64,000 nt of DNA. Source: Demequina gelatinilytica. GTDB taxonomy: Bacteria; Actinomycetota; Actinomycetes; Actinomycetales; Demequinaceae. Below the pieces are notes generated by a model that was not told the origin of the DNA, did no database searches, and saw nothing but the letters and a program-made list of their open reading frames with translations. The DNA lies in assembly GCF_000971115.1 (NCBI RefSeq), contig NZ_BBLV01000007.1, positions 124,001 through 188,000 of the forward strand, written 5' to 3'. This document shows, piece after piece, positions 23,216 to 31,494 of the stretch. A program made the position numbers and the translations under genes. Positions within the stretch are counted from its first letter, which is position 1. Every line of letters starts with the position of its first letter.

Positions 23216-23833
23216 TCAGCCGAAGTAGCGTCCGGGTCGGTGGTTGATCGCGACCACCAGGTTGAGCAGGACGCCGCCGACGATCGACACGAGCAGGATG
23301 CGCCAGTCGACCAGGGCGACCGAGGCCGCGATCACGCACAGATCGAGCGCGAGCTGGACGTAGCCCGCACGCCAGCCGCGCGTCTTCTGGAGGAACTGGG
23401 CGAGGATGCCGAAGCCTCCCGCGCTCGCGCCGTGACGGAACAGCACGATCATGCCGGTGCCGATGGTGAGGCCCGCGAAGATCGCGGCGTACATCGGCTG
23501 GATGCCGCTCACGTCGATGTAGTGGGGGTGCAGGCCCACACCGACGGAGATCAGGCCGACCGCGATGAGGGTCTTGACGGTGAACGCCCACCCCATCCGG
23601 CGCACCGCGAGCCAGTAGAACGGCACATTGATGAGGAAGTAGACGAGCCCGAGGGACCAGCCCGTCACGTACGTCGTGAGGAACGAGACACCCGCGAGCC
23701 CGCCCGTGACGCCGTCGATGGCGCTGAGCAGGTACATGCCCCAGGACATGAGGAACGCACCCGTGGGGATCGCGAGCACGTCCTCCCACACCGCGTGGGG
23801 CTTGATCTCGGCGGGCGGCTCGACGACGGTCAC
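23216..23833 (-). CDS. YitT-family membrane protein
   Basis: A 205-residue protein with five to six membrane helices. The family features are PTGAFLMSWGMYLLSA, the GVTGGLAGVSFLTTY loop, NVPFYWLAVRRMGWAFTVKT and the RHGASAGGFGILAQFLQKTRGW loop. It starts at GTG 23833 after AGGAGGAGC. The C-terminal YitT cytosolic domain (DUF2179) found in longer homologues is absent; this short form consists only of the membrane part. Function is unknown, with transport of a small solute a general suggestion for the family. Confidence 0.8.
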   Translation of the reverse strand: MTVVEPPAEIKPHAVWEDVLAIPTGAFLMSWGMYLLSAIDGVTGGLAGVSFLTTYVTGWSLGLVYFLINVPFYWLAVRRMGWAFTVKTLIAVGLISVGVGLHPHYIDVSGIQPMYAAIFAGLTIGTGMIVLFRHGASAGGFGILAQFLQKTRGWRAGYVQLALDLCVIAASVALVDWRILLVSIVGGVLLNLVVAINHRPGRYFG

Positions 23834-23864
23834 GGTGCTCCTCCTGGGACGGTGCGGGGCCGCG

Positions 23865-25121
23865 TCAGCGCCCGGGCCGCAGCGCGACACGGTCGTCATC
23901 GGCCGCCAAGGAGGGTACCGCATCGTCCGCACCTGGCCGTGTGACGGCCCACCCCGCGACGGCCGCGAGCACCCCGGGCACGCACAGCGCGAGACCTACC
24001 CACGTGGGCGCGACATAGCCGAGCCCCGCAGCGATGACCGCGCCTCCCAGGAAGGCGCCGAGGCTGTTGCCGATGTTGAGCGCGGAGTGGTTGAGGGCCG
24101 CGGCGATGGTCTGGCTGTCGCCCGCGACGTCCATGAGGCGGGTCTGGATGGCAGGCGAGATCGCCGCCGCGGAGGCGCCCACCATGAACAGGCCCACGAG
24201 GAGGCCCGGCACCGTGCTCGCCGACAACGCGAGCATGAGGAGCGAGGCGGCGAAGACGCCGAACAGCGTGAAGACCGCGCGCACCGCGCCCTGATCCGCC
24301 ATGCGTCCACCCACCACGTTGCCGGCGGTCATGCCGAGGCCGAGCACCACGAGCGCGACGGGCACGAACGACTCGGGCTTCCCCGTCACCTCGGTCGCGA
24401 GCGGCGACACGTACGAGTAGACCGCGAAGAGGCCGCCGAAGCCGAGCGAACCCGTGGCGAGCGCGAGCCACACCGCGGGGCGACGGAAGGCACGCAGCTC
24501 CCGCCGCACGGTCGCGTGGGGGTCGCCTGCAGTGCGTGGCACCCAGAGCACGATCGCGACGGTGGTGAGCGCGAAGAGCACCGCGACGCCCAGGTATGCG
24601 ACGCGCCATCCGGTGTGCTGACCAAGCCATGTGATGGCGGGCACACCGACGACGTTGGCGATGGTGAGACCGGACAGCACGAACGCGGCGGCACGGCCGC
24701 GCCTGCCCGGGCCGAGCAGGTCCGCCGCCGCGAGCGCGGCGACCCCGAAGTACGCGCCATGCGGCAGCCCGGCGAGCACCCGGGCCGCGACCACCGTCTC
24801 GAACGTCGGCGCGAGCGCCGAGGCGAGCGTGCCGAGGGTGAAGGCAGCCGCGAGCGCGGTCAGCAGCCGCTTGCGCGGGAAGCGTGCGGCAGCGGCGGCG
24901 ATGGTGGGGGCTCCGATCACCACGCCGGCGGCGTAGGCGGAGATCACGAGCCCCGCCCGGGCGACCGCAGCCTCGGGATCCTGGCCGTAGAGCTCGGGAA
25001 GCAGGTCGCGCGCGATGTCCGGGAGCAGGCCCATCGCGACGAACTCCGTGGTGCCGATGCCGAACCCGCCGCAGGCGAGGGCGAGGAGCGCGAGCCGGGT
25101 GCGCGCGGGGGTGAGCTGCAT
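23865..25121 (-). CDS. MFS transporter, AraJ/DHA1 type
   Basis: A 418-residue permease with 12 predicted helices. The start ARTRLALLALACGGFGIGTTEFVAMG and the loop ARFPRKRLLTALAAA match the arabinose-efflux/drug-efflux group. RVLAGLPHGAYFGVAAL forms the conserved helix 4 signature of this subfamily. It likely exports a small organic compound, but specificity is unknown. ATG 25121 is chosen with AGAAGG 7 nt upstream; an in-frame ATG further upstream remains possible. It is separated from the acyl-CoA oxidase gene by 120 bp and is not clearly part of that operon. Confidence 0.83.
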   Translation of the reverse strand: MQLTPARTRLALLALACGGFGIGTTEFVAMGLLPDIARDLLPELYGQDPEAAVARAGLVISAYAAGVVIGAPTIAAAAARFPRKRLLTALAAAFTLGTLASALAPTFETVVAARVLAGLPHGAYFGVAALAAADLLGPGRRGRAAAFVLSGLTIANVVGVPAITWLGQHTGWRVAYLGVAVLFALTTVAIVLWVPRTAGDPHATVRRELRAFRRPAVWLALATGSLGFGGLFAVYSYVSPLATEVTGKPESFVPVALVVLGLGMTAGNVVGGRMADQGAVRAVFTLFGVFAASLLMLALSASTVPGLLVGLFMVGASAAAISPAIQTRLMDVAGDSQTIAAALNHSALNIGNSLGAFLGGAVIAAGLGYVAPTWVGLALCVPGVLAAVAGWAVTRPGADDAVPSLAADDDRVALRPGR

Positions 25122-25241
25122 GGAGGCGCCTTCTGTGATGAGCCGTCGGGGACCGCTCATCGTCGAGCGCGCCAGGGCGCATGGCCCTGATCGACACCAG
25201 TCAACCACTCCTCCCGCGCCGGCATTCCGCCGCGCCGGGCG

Positions 25242-27197
25242 TCAGTCGTGCAGCATCCGGGCCCCGAGCCACGACTCGGGGATGCCGAGCCCCTCGACCA
25301 GCGCGAGCGCGTGCGGCCGCAGCTCGCGGCACAGGGCCTCGATCTGGTCGGAGATCACCTTGGACCGCGCCGTGGTGATGCGGCTGTGCTCGAGGAACCA
25401 CGCGCGATCCTCCGCGATGGAGCTCAGGGCGTAGAGCGCACGCACCTTCTCGAGCACCTCCCGCGCCTCGCGGTCGTCGCACGCGGCGACCAGCTCCACC
25501 AGCGCCGCGAGCGTCACCCGCTCGAGGTGCGCGCGCGCGACGAACTGCACGTGGGGTCCCAGCCGGTTGAACCCCTCGAAGGTGTCGCCGCCGCTCCTGC
25601 CCGCGGCGCGCATGCGGCGAGCGAGCGACTCGAGCGCGTGGCGCTCCCGCTCCTCGAACATCAGCGCATGCCAGCCGGCATCCACGAGCGTGGTCTCCTC
25701 GGGACGCCGGCGCGCGGTGGCCGCGAGCCGGTCGAACAGCAGCCCCGCGGAGGTCCTCTCCATCACCATGCCGCCCACGGCGCGCGTGGTCGCCTGGACC
25801 ACGCCCGAGCGGTCGAGCGCGCTCCACGCCTGCTTGTAGTCGGTGAGGAGAGCCTTGGTCACCAGCTGCATGAGAACGGTGTTGTCGCCCTCGAAGGTCG
25901 CGAAGATGTCGACGTCCCCGCGCAGCGCCGTGAGCTCGTTCTCACTGATGTAGCCCGCGCCGCCGCATGCCTCCCGCGCCTCCTGCACCGCGCGGTTCGC
26001 GAACCAGGTCTGCATCGCCTTCATGCCGGCCGCGAAGGTCTCGAGCTCGCGCTGGTCCCGCTCGGAGCTGGGCTGGTCGCCCTGGACGTGCACGAGCGCC
26101 TCGATGAGGCGGTTCTGGGCGGCGCCGAACGCGTACGACCGCGCGATCAAGGGGAGCAGGCGCCGCTGATGGACCACGTAGTCGAGGAGAAGGACGCCGT
26201 CGGGGCGTCCGGGCGCCGGGAACTGCCGGCGACGGAGCGCGTGGCGGGTCGCGATCGAGAGGGCTCGCCGCGCGGCCATCGCACCTCCGCCCCCCACGCA
26301 CACCCGTCCGCGCACGAGCGTGCCGAGCATCGTGAAGAAGCGCCTGTTCGGATCGGGGATGGGCGAGGAGTACACCCCGTCCTCCCCCACGCCGCCGTAG
26401 CGGTCGAGGAGCATCCGGCGGGGCACCCGCACCCGATCGAATCGGATGGTGCCGTTGTCGATGCCGAGCAGCCCGCCCTTGTGCCCGTGGTCGCCGGTCG
26501 TGACGCCGGGGAGATCCTCCCCTGCCTCGTCCCGGATGGGGACCAGGATGGTGTGCACCCCGTGGCGCTCGCCGTCGACCACCAGCTGTCCGAAGACCGC
26601 GGCCATCCGCCCGTCGCGTGCGGCGTTGCCGATGTAGGCCTTGGTGGCCGCCTCCGAGGGGGTGTGGACCTCGTACTCGTCGGAGGAGGGCAGGTACGTG
26701 ACGGTCGTCTCGAGGCTCGCGACGTCGGAGCCGTGGCCGAGCTCCGTCATGGCGAAGCACCCGAGCAGCTCCATCGACGTGACGCCGGGCAGGAACGTGT
26801 CGTGATGCCAGGCCGTGCCCAGGTTGGTGATGGCGCCGCCGAACAGCCCGAACTGCACGCCCGACTTGATCGTGACGGACAGGTCGCACATGGCGAGCGT
26901 CTCGAAGGTGAGCGCGGCCTCGAGCGGCGAGGCGTGCGCACCCGCCCGGTCGGGCACGCCTGCCGAGCCGAAGCCGGCCTCCTGGAGCTCGAGCAGCCGG
27001 GCGAGCGTCCAGTCCCGCGACGCCTCGATGCCCAGCTCGGCCGGCCGCAGCGCGCCTGCTGCCGGGAACGTGGCGCGGGCCACGGAGCGCTCCGCCGCGT
27101 AGGGCCCGTCGAGCGCGATGCGGAGCGCGGCCCCGACGGTGGTGAGGCGCTCATGCGCGAGCGGGCTGGGCGTCTGGTCGGTCAACGTCATTGTCAA
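25242..27197 (-). CDS. acyl-CoA oxidase/dehydrogenase (ACOX type)
   Basis: A 651-residue flavoenzyme that introduces the alpha-beta double bond of acyl-CoA. The length and the extra C-terminal helical domain mark it as an acyl-CoA oxidase-type protein, not a 380-residue dehydrogenase. Landmarks are ELLGCFAMTELGHGSDV (FAD/substrate loop), EACGGAGYISENELTALRGDVDIFATFEGDNTVL in two pieces, the latter carrying the likely catalytic glutamate in TFEGDN, and RVCVGGGG. It is transcribed with the upstream TetR gene (10-bp gap; AAGGAG before ATG). In mycobacteria an acyl-CoA dehydrogenase, fadE5, occupies the equivalent place beside fadA2-fabG4-htdX. Confidence 0.9.
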   Translation of the reverse strand: MTMTLTDQTPSPLAHERLTTVGAALRIALDGPYAAERSVARATFPAAGALRPAELGIEASRDWTLARLLELQEAGFGSAGVPDRAGAHASPLEAALTFETLAMCDLSVTIKSGVQFGLFGGAITNLGTAWHHDTFLPGVTSMELLGCFAMTELGHGSDVASLETTVTYLPSSDEYEVHTPSEAATKAYIGNAARDGRMAAVFGQLVVDGERHGVHTILVPIRDEAGEDLPGVTTGDHGHKGGLLGIDNGTIRFDRVRVPRRMLLDRYGGVGEDGVYSSPIPDPNRRFFTMLGTLVRGRVCVGGGGAMAARRALSIATRHALRRRQFPAPGRPDGVLLLDYVVHQRRLLPLIARSYAFGAAQNRLIEALVHVQGDQPSSERDQRELETFAAGMKAMQTWFANRAVQEAREACGGAGYISENELTALRGDVDIFATFEGDNTVLMQLVTKALLTDYKQAWSALDRSGVVQATTRAVGGMVMERTSAGLLFDRLAATARRRPEETTLVDAGWHALMFEERERHALESLARRMRAAGRSGGDTFEGFNRLGPHVQFVARAHLERVTLAALVELVAACDDREAREVLEKVRALYALSSIAEDRAWFLEHSRITTARSKVISDQIEALCRELRPHALALVEGLGIPESWLGARMLHD

Positions 27198-27207
27198 CTC
27201 CTTCGGT

Positions 27208-27858
27208 TCAGGCAGGTTCGAGGCCGAGCGCGGGGCTGGGACTCAGCGCTCCGGTGAAGCCGGGCGCGAAGATCGCGGTGATGTGGGCCACCACGTCCGC
27301 ACGCGGGGGGCGCGGCGAGGCGTCCATCCACTGGTCCGCCGCGGCCCTGATGAAGCCCACGAGGCCGTGGCCCCAGATCGATGCGGAGGACGCGTCCGCT
27401 CCCGTGCGCTCGAGATGGGCGCCGATCGCCGCCGAGACATGCGTGCCCATGATCGCGGGGAGGTTGCCCGCGGGGTCGGGCGCGCCCGCGGGGGTCGCCA
27501 CCGGCACGGCGAGCACGAACCGGTAGATGTGCGGGTCCCGCTCCACCAGGCTCAGGTAGGCGTCCGCGAGGTCCCCGGCCATGCGCCCCAGGTCCTCCGT
27601 GTCGGTGAGCTCGAGCGCCGTCGTCAACCCCGCGTGGATGTACGCGTGGACGGACTCGACCACCGCGGCGTACAGGCCGGCCCGATCGCCGAAGTGCCGG
27701 TAGATGACGGTCTTGGAGGTGCCCGCGCGCGTCGCGATGTCCTCGAGCGCGACACCGGGCCCGTGGACGCGGATGGCGCGCAGCGCGTGGGAGACCAGCT
27801 CGCGGCGTCGATCGGCGCGATGCTGCTCCCACCTGGTATCCCGGCCATCGGAGGACAT
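27208..27858 (-). CDS. TetR-family regulator of the fatty-acid locus
   Basis: A 216-residue TetR protein. The DNA-binding domain at residues 15-65 contains RRRELVSHALRAIRVHGPG, EDIATRAGTSKTVIYRHFGD and the usual helix 4. The C-terminal half resembles TetR_C domains of lipid regulators and is rich in aromatic and small residues. It starts at ATG 27858, 6 nt from a TATAGT -10 box. It heads the acyl-CoA oxidase gene and faces the thiolase-FabG4-MaoC operon across 74 bp, so it probably represses both arms until an acyl-CoA accumulates. Confidence 0.85.
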   Translation of the reverse strand: MSSDGRDTRWEQHRADRRRELVSHALRAIRVHGPGVALEDIATRAGTSKTVIYRHFGDRAGLYAAVVESVHAYIHAGLTTALELTDTEDLGRMAGDLADAYLSLVERDPHIYRFVLAVPVATPAGAPDPAGNLPAIMGTHVSAAIGAHLERTGADASSASIWGHGLVGFIRAAADQWMDASPRPPRADVVAHITAIFAPGFTGALSPSPALGLEPA

Positions 27859-27864
27859 GCCCCG

Positions 27865-27870
27865 ACTATA
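27865..27870 (-). promoter_or_regulatory. -10 box of the TetR gene, leaderless start
   Basis: On the minus strand TATAGT lies 6 nt from ATG 27858. In the same divergent region AGGTA (27874-onward half) is inverted as TACCT after five bases, a weak operator candidate. Confidence 0.5.
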
Positions 27871-27932
27871 TCCAGTACTCGAGGTATCTGCTACCTTCAG
27901 TATCGGATAACCACCGAATCCCCGGAGGAGAC

Positions 27933-29201
27933 ATGCACCACAAGGTCGTGGTCGTCGGAGGGAACCGCATCCCCTTCGCGAAGGCGGGAGGACCCTACGC
28001 ACAGGCGTCCAACCATGACATGCTGACCGCCGCCCTGGACGGGCTCGTCGCACGCACGGGGTTGTCGGGCTCCCGCGTGGGCGAGGTCGCGGGCGGCGCG
28101 GTCCTCAAGCACCCCAACGACTTCAACCTGACTCGCGAGGCCGTGCTCAGCTCGGCGCTGTCACCGTCGACCCCCGCGTGCGACCTTCAGCAGGCCTGCG
28201 CGACGGGCCTCGAGACCACCATGTACATCGCGAACAAGATCGCCCTGGGGCAGCTGGACAGCGGCATCGCCGCCGGCGCCGACTCCGCCTCGGACGCTCC
28301 CATCGCGGTCAGCGACCCGCTGCGTCGGATCCTCCTGGAGGCCAGCCGTGCGCGCAGCGCGAAGCAGCGCATCGCAGCCTTCGCCAAGATCCGTCCGGGC
28401 CACCTTGCGCCGCTCGCACCGCGCGTCGCCGAGCCCCGCACCGGGCTGTCGATGGGTGAGCATCAGGCGCTCACCACCACCCGCTGGGGGATCACGCGCG
28501 AGGCCCAGGACGAGCTCGCGGCGGCGAGCCATCACCGGCTCGCCGAGGCGTGGGACCGGGGCTTCTTCGACGACCTGGTGACGCCGTACCTGCGCGTCGC
28601 GAAGGACGCGCTGCTCCGCCCCGACACGAGCGTCGAGCGCCTCGCCGCCCTCAAGCCCGCCTTCGGGGGCCCGGAGGGCACCATGACCGCGGGAAACTCC
28701 ACCGCGCTGTCCGACGGCGCCGCGGCCACGCTGCTCGCCACCGAGGAGTGGGCGGCCGAGCACCACCTCACCCCGTGGGCGCGCATCGTCGACGCCGAGG
28801 TCGCCGCCGTCGACCACCCGGCTGGCGAGGACCTGCTGCTCGCGCCGGTGGGCGCCACCGGCCGTCTGCTCGCGCGGCAGGGCCTCACGGTCGCCGACAT
28901 CGACCTGTTCGAGATCCACGAGGCGTTCGCCTCGACCGTCCTCGCGACGCTCGCCGCGTGGCAGGACGAGGACTACTGCCGCTCCCTCGGGCTGGACGGG
29001 GCGATCGGCACGCTCGACCGTGCGCGGCTGAACGTCACCGGCTCGTCTCTCGCCGTCGGCCACCCGTTCGCCGCGACTGGCGCCCGCATCGTCCCGACGC
29101 TCGCGAAGCTGCTCCACGAGCGCGGCCCCGGGTCGCGAGGGCTGATCTCCGTGTGCGCGGCCGGCGGCCAGGGCGTGGTCGCGATCCTGGAAGCGGTGTG
29201 A
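27933..29201 (+). CDS. fadA2: acetyl-CoA acyltransferase (thiolase), FadA2/FadI type
   Basis: A 422-residue thiolase for the last step of beta-oxidation. The nucleophilic cysteine lies in DLQQACATGLET near residue 92, the histidine in VGHPFAATGAR and the second cysteine in SVCAAGGQG near the C-terminus. The FadI-like feature is a longer central region (RSAKQRIAAFAKIRPGH). GGAGGAG precedes the ATG. Its stop TGA shares the A with the next ATG (29199-29203), so fabG4 is translationally coupled. The gene order thiolase-FabG4-MaoC equals Rv0243-Rv0242c-Rv0241c in content. Confidence 0.92.
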   Translation: MHHKVVVVGGNRIPFAKAGGPYAQASNHDMLTAALDGLVARTGLSGSRVGEVAGGAVLKHPNDFNLTREAVLSSALSPSTPACDLQQACATGLETTMYIANKIALGQLDSGIAAGADSASDAPIAVSDPLRRILLEASRARSAKQRIAAFAKIRPGHLAPLAPRVAEPRTGLSMGEHQALTTTRWGITREAQDELAAASHHRLAEAWDRGFFDDLVTPYLRVAKDALLRPDTSVERLAALKPAFGGPEGTMTAGNSTALSDGAAATLLATEEWAAEHHLTPWARIVDAEVAAVDHPAGEDLLLAPVGATGRLLARQGLTVADIDLFEIHEAFASTVLATLAAWQDEDYCRSLGLDGAIGTLDRARLNVTGSSLAVGHPFAATGARIVPTLAKLLHERGPGSRGLISVCAAGGQGVVAILEAV

Positions 29202-30553
29202 TGAGCGCGCTCGAGAAGGCCTTCTACTCCCCCGTCGGGCGCAAGGTCGCCGCGAAGGCCGGGCTCGCCGAGCCTCCGCGCCTGCGCCGAGGCCGGGACT
29301 TCCCGCGCGGCCCGCTCGTGCTCGCCCCGCTCGGGCCCTCCACGCTCGTGGAGCGGACCCTCGCGCTCGTGGGCCGCGCGTTCGAGGCGCCCGTGGTCGA
29401 TGCGGGCGAGGAGGCCCCGGGCTACGGCGACCGGATCGGGGCGCTCATCGTGGACGCGACCGACGTGTCCACGGTCGCCGAGCTCGAGGGCCTCCGTGCG
29501 GTCCTGCGGCCCGCCGTGCGCGGCGTCGAGCGCTCGGGACGCATCATCGTGGTCGCGCGGCCCGGTGGCGCCGGGGGCGGCTGGGAGGCCGATGCTGTCG
29601 CACGAGCCCTCGACGGCATCAACCGGACGGTCGCGAAGGAGCTGCGGGGCGGTGCGACCTCGACGCTGATCTACGTGCACCAGGGCGCGACCCCCGCGGA
29701 CCTGGTGTCGACGCTCGGCTTCGTGCTCCAGGGACGCAGCGCATTCGTCGACGGGCAGGCGTGGCACGTGCGACCCGCCTCGACTCCCGAGGCGTCGCTC
29801 GCCGAGCGTCCCCTCGAGGGCAGGATCTGCGTGGTGACGGGTGCGGCCCGAGGCATCGGCGCCGCGATCGCGCGCACGCTCGCGCGCGACGGCGCCGTCG
29901 TGGTCGCCGTCGACATCCCCCAGGCGGGCGAGGGGCTCGCCGCGGTCGCGAACGAGATCGGTGGGACCGCGCTCCAGCTCGACATCACGGCGGACGATGC
30001 GGGCGCGCGCATCGCGGCGCACGTCGCCGCGCGGGGCGAGAGGATCCACGCGATGATCCACAACGCCGGCATCACGCGCGACAAGATGCTCGTCAACACC
30101 GATGCCGCCCGTTGGGGCGCGGTCGTGGACGTCAACCTCGCGGCTCAGATGCGCATCAACGAGGTGCTGCTCGCCCCCGACATGCCCGGCGGCATGGCTG
30201 ACGACGGCCGCATCATCGGCGTCGCCTCGACGTCGGGGCTCGCGGGCAACAAGGGGCAGACCAACTATGCGGCCTCGAAGGCCGGCGTGGCGGGCCTGGT
30301 GATCGCGATGGCCCCCGACCTCGGCGCGCGCGGGATCACGGTCAACGCCGTCGCGCCGGGCTTCATCGAGACCGACATGACGGCCAAGATCCCGTTCGTG
30401 CAGCGCGAGGTGTTCCGCCGCAGCAACAGCCTCAGCCAGGGCGGCAGCCCCGTCGACGTCGCCGAGACCATCGGGTACCTCATCGATCCCGCATCGAGAG
30501 GCGTGACCGGCCAGGTGGTGCGCGTCTGCGGTCAGAACCTGGTCGGCGCGTGA
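29201..30553 (+). CDS. fabG4: high-molecular-weight 3-oxoacyl-ACP/CoA reductase (FabG4)
   Basis: A 450-residue protein twice the size of ordinary FabG. Residues 1-205 form a degenerate N-terminal flavodoxin-like Rossmann domain without a dinucleotide motif. Residues 206-450 are the active SDR domain with VVTGAARGIGAAIA, the NAG in IHNAGITRDKM, and the catalytic Ser and YAASK (TNYAASKAGVAG). This split is diagnostic of FabG4 (Rv0242c), an NADH-dependent 3-oxoacyl-CoA reductase. It overlaps its neighbours at both ends (ATGA/TGATG), so the three-gene operon is tightly coupled. Confidence 0.93.
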   Translation: MSALEKAFYSPVGRKVAAKAGLAEPPRLRRGRDFPRGPLVLAPLGPSTLVERTLALVGRAFEAPVVDAGEEAPGYGDRIGALIVDATDVSTVAELEGLRAVLRPAVRGVERSGRIIVVARPGGAGGGWEADAVARALDGINRTVAKELRGGATSTLIYVHQGATPADLVSTLGFVLQGRSAFVDGQAWHVRPASTPEASLAERPLEGRICVVTGAARGIGAAIARTLARDGAVVVAVDIPQAGEGLAAVANEIGGTALQLDITADDAGARIAAHVAARGERIHAMIHNAGITRDKMLVNTDAARWGAVVDVNLAAQMRINEVLLAPDMPGGMADDGRIIGVASTSGLAGNKGQTNYAASKAGVAGLVIAMAPDLGARGITVNAVAPGFIETDMTAKIPFVQREVFRRSNSLSQGGSPVDVAETIGYLIDPASRGVTGQVVRVCGQNLVGA

Positions 30554-31422
30554 TGCCCGCCGCGGATGCGCGCGCTGTCGAGACGCTCGACACGCTCCCC
30601 GCGATGGGGACCGCCTTCGCACGCGCGCTCGTGCCTGCCCGCAAGGGCGAGGCGCGGGTCCCGTCCCACGCGGTCCGCGTCGACGGCGTCCGGCAGGACC
30701 TCGACCGGCTCGCGGCGTACACGCGGGTGTGCGGCTACACGCTGCGCGACGCGGTGCCCGCGACGTGGATCCACGTGCTCACCTTCCCGCTCCACGTGAG
30801 CCTGCTGGGCGACCGCCGGTCCTCCGTGCGCCTGGTCGGCGCGGTGCATGCGTCCAACGCGATGACCCTGCACCGTCCGGTCGCCTCCGACGAGCGTCTC
30901 GCGCTCGAGGTCCATGCGGAGGCGCTCCGTCCGCACGCGCGTGGCGCGATGCTCGATCTGGTGGGCACGGCCCGCGTCGACGGCGAGACCGTGTGGGAGG
31001 GCGTGAGCACCTACCTCGTCGCGGGCCTGCGGGCGCCCGGCGAGCCTGTCCCGGTCCCCCGGGAGCCGTTCGAGCCGCACGCGCCGCAGGCCGTGTGGCG
31101 CCTCGCGCCCGATCTGGGGCGCCGCTACCGCGCGGTCTCGCACGACCCGAACCCGATCCACACCAACCGTGCCGCGGCGAAGGCCTTCGGCTTCGCGCGG
31201 CCGATCATCCACGGGATGTGGACGCACGCACGCGCCCTCGCCGCGCTCGAGGGACGCTTCGGGGACGCCTACAGCACCCACGTCTCCTTTGTGAAGCCCG
31301 TGCTGCTGCCGGCGACCATCGGCTTCCGCGCCACCGCCGTCGACGCCGGCCTCGACGCGGCGGTCACCACGCGCGATGGCGTGAAGCCGCACCTCCTCAT
31401 GAGCGTCCGCAGCGCGTCGTAG
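30553..31422 (+). CDS. htdX: MaoC-like double hot-dog 3-hydroxyacyl-CoA dehydratase (HtdX)
   Basis: A 289-residue hydratase with two hot-dog folds; the active one is C-terminal, with the signature YRAVSHDPNPIHTNRAAAKAFGF (Asp and His catalytic) and the glycine-rich IIHGMWTHARAL. The N-terminal hot-dog lacks these residues. It hydrates or dehydrates 2-enoyl/3-hydroxyacyl thioesters. Start is ATG 30553, which overlaps the FabG4 stop. A GTG at 30550 is a less likely alternative. Together with thiolase and FabG4 it supplies three of the four beta-oxidation or chain-modifying reactions, with the oxidase on the divergent arm providing the fourth. Confidence 0.9.
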   Translation: MPAADARAVETLDTLPAMGTAFARALVPARKGEARVPSHAVRVDGVRQDLDRLAAYTRVCGYTLRDAVPATWIHVLTFPLHVSLLGDRRSSVRLVGAVHASNAMTLHRPVASDERLALEVHAEALRPHARGAMLDLVGTARVDGETVWEGVSTYLVAGLRAPGEPVPVPREPFEPHAPQAVWRLAPDLGRRYRAVSHDPNPIHTNRAAAKAFGFARPIIHGMWTHARALAALEGRFGDAYSTHVSFVKPVLLPATIGFRATAVDAGLDAAVTTRDGVKPHLLMSVRSAS

Positions 31423-31494
31423 TCGCGCGGTACCGCCCGGACAGGGAACAATCGTCCCCGAAACAGATCCGCCCATCGATGAGGATGTGACGCC

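Noticed and set aside
27871-27925. A FadR-like operator between the TetR gene and the thiolase gene
   Set aside because: Only 5-bp arms (AGGTA/TACCT) could be found, with mismatches outside; too weak to call an operator on its own.
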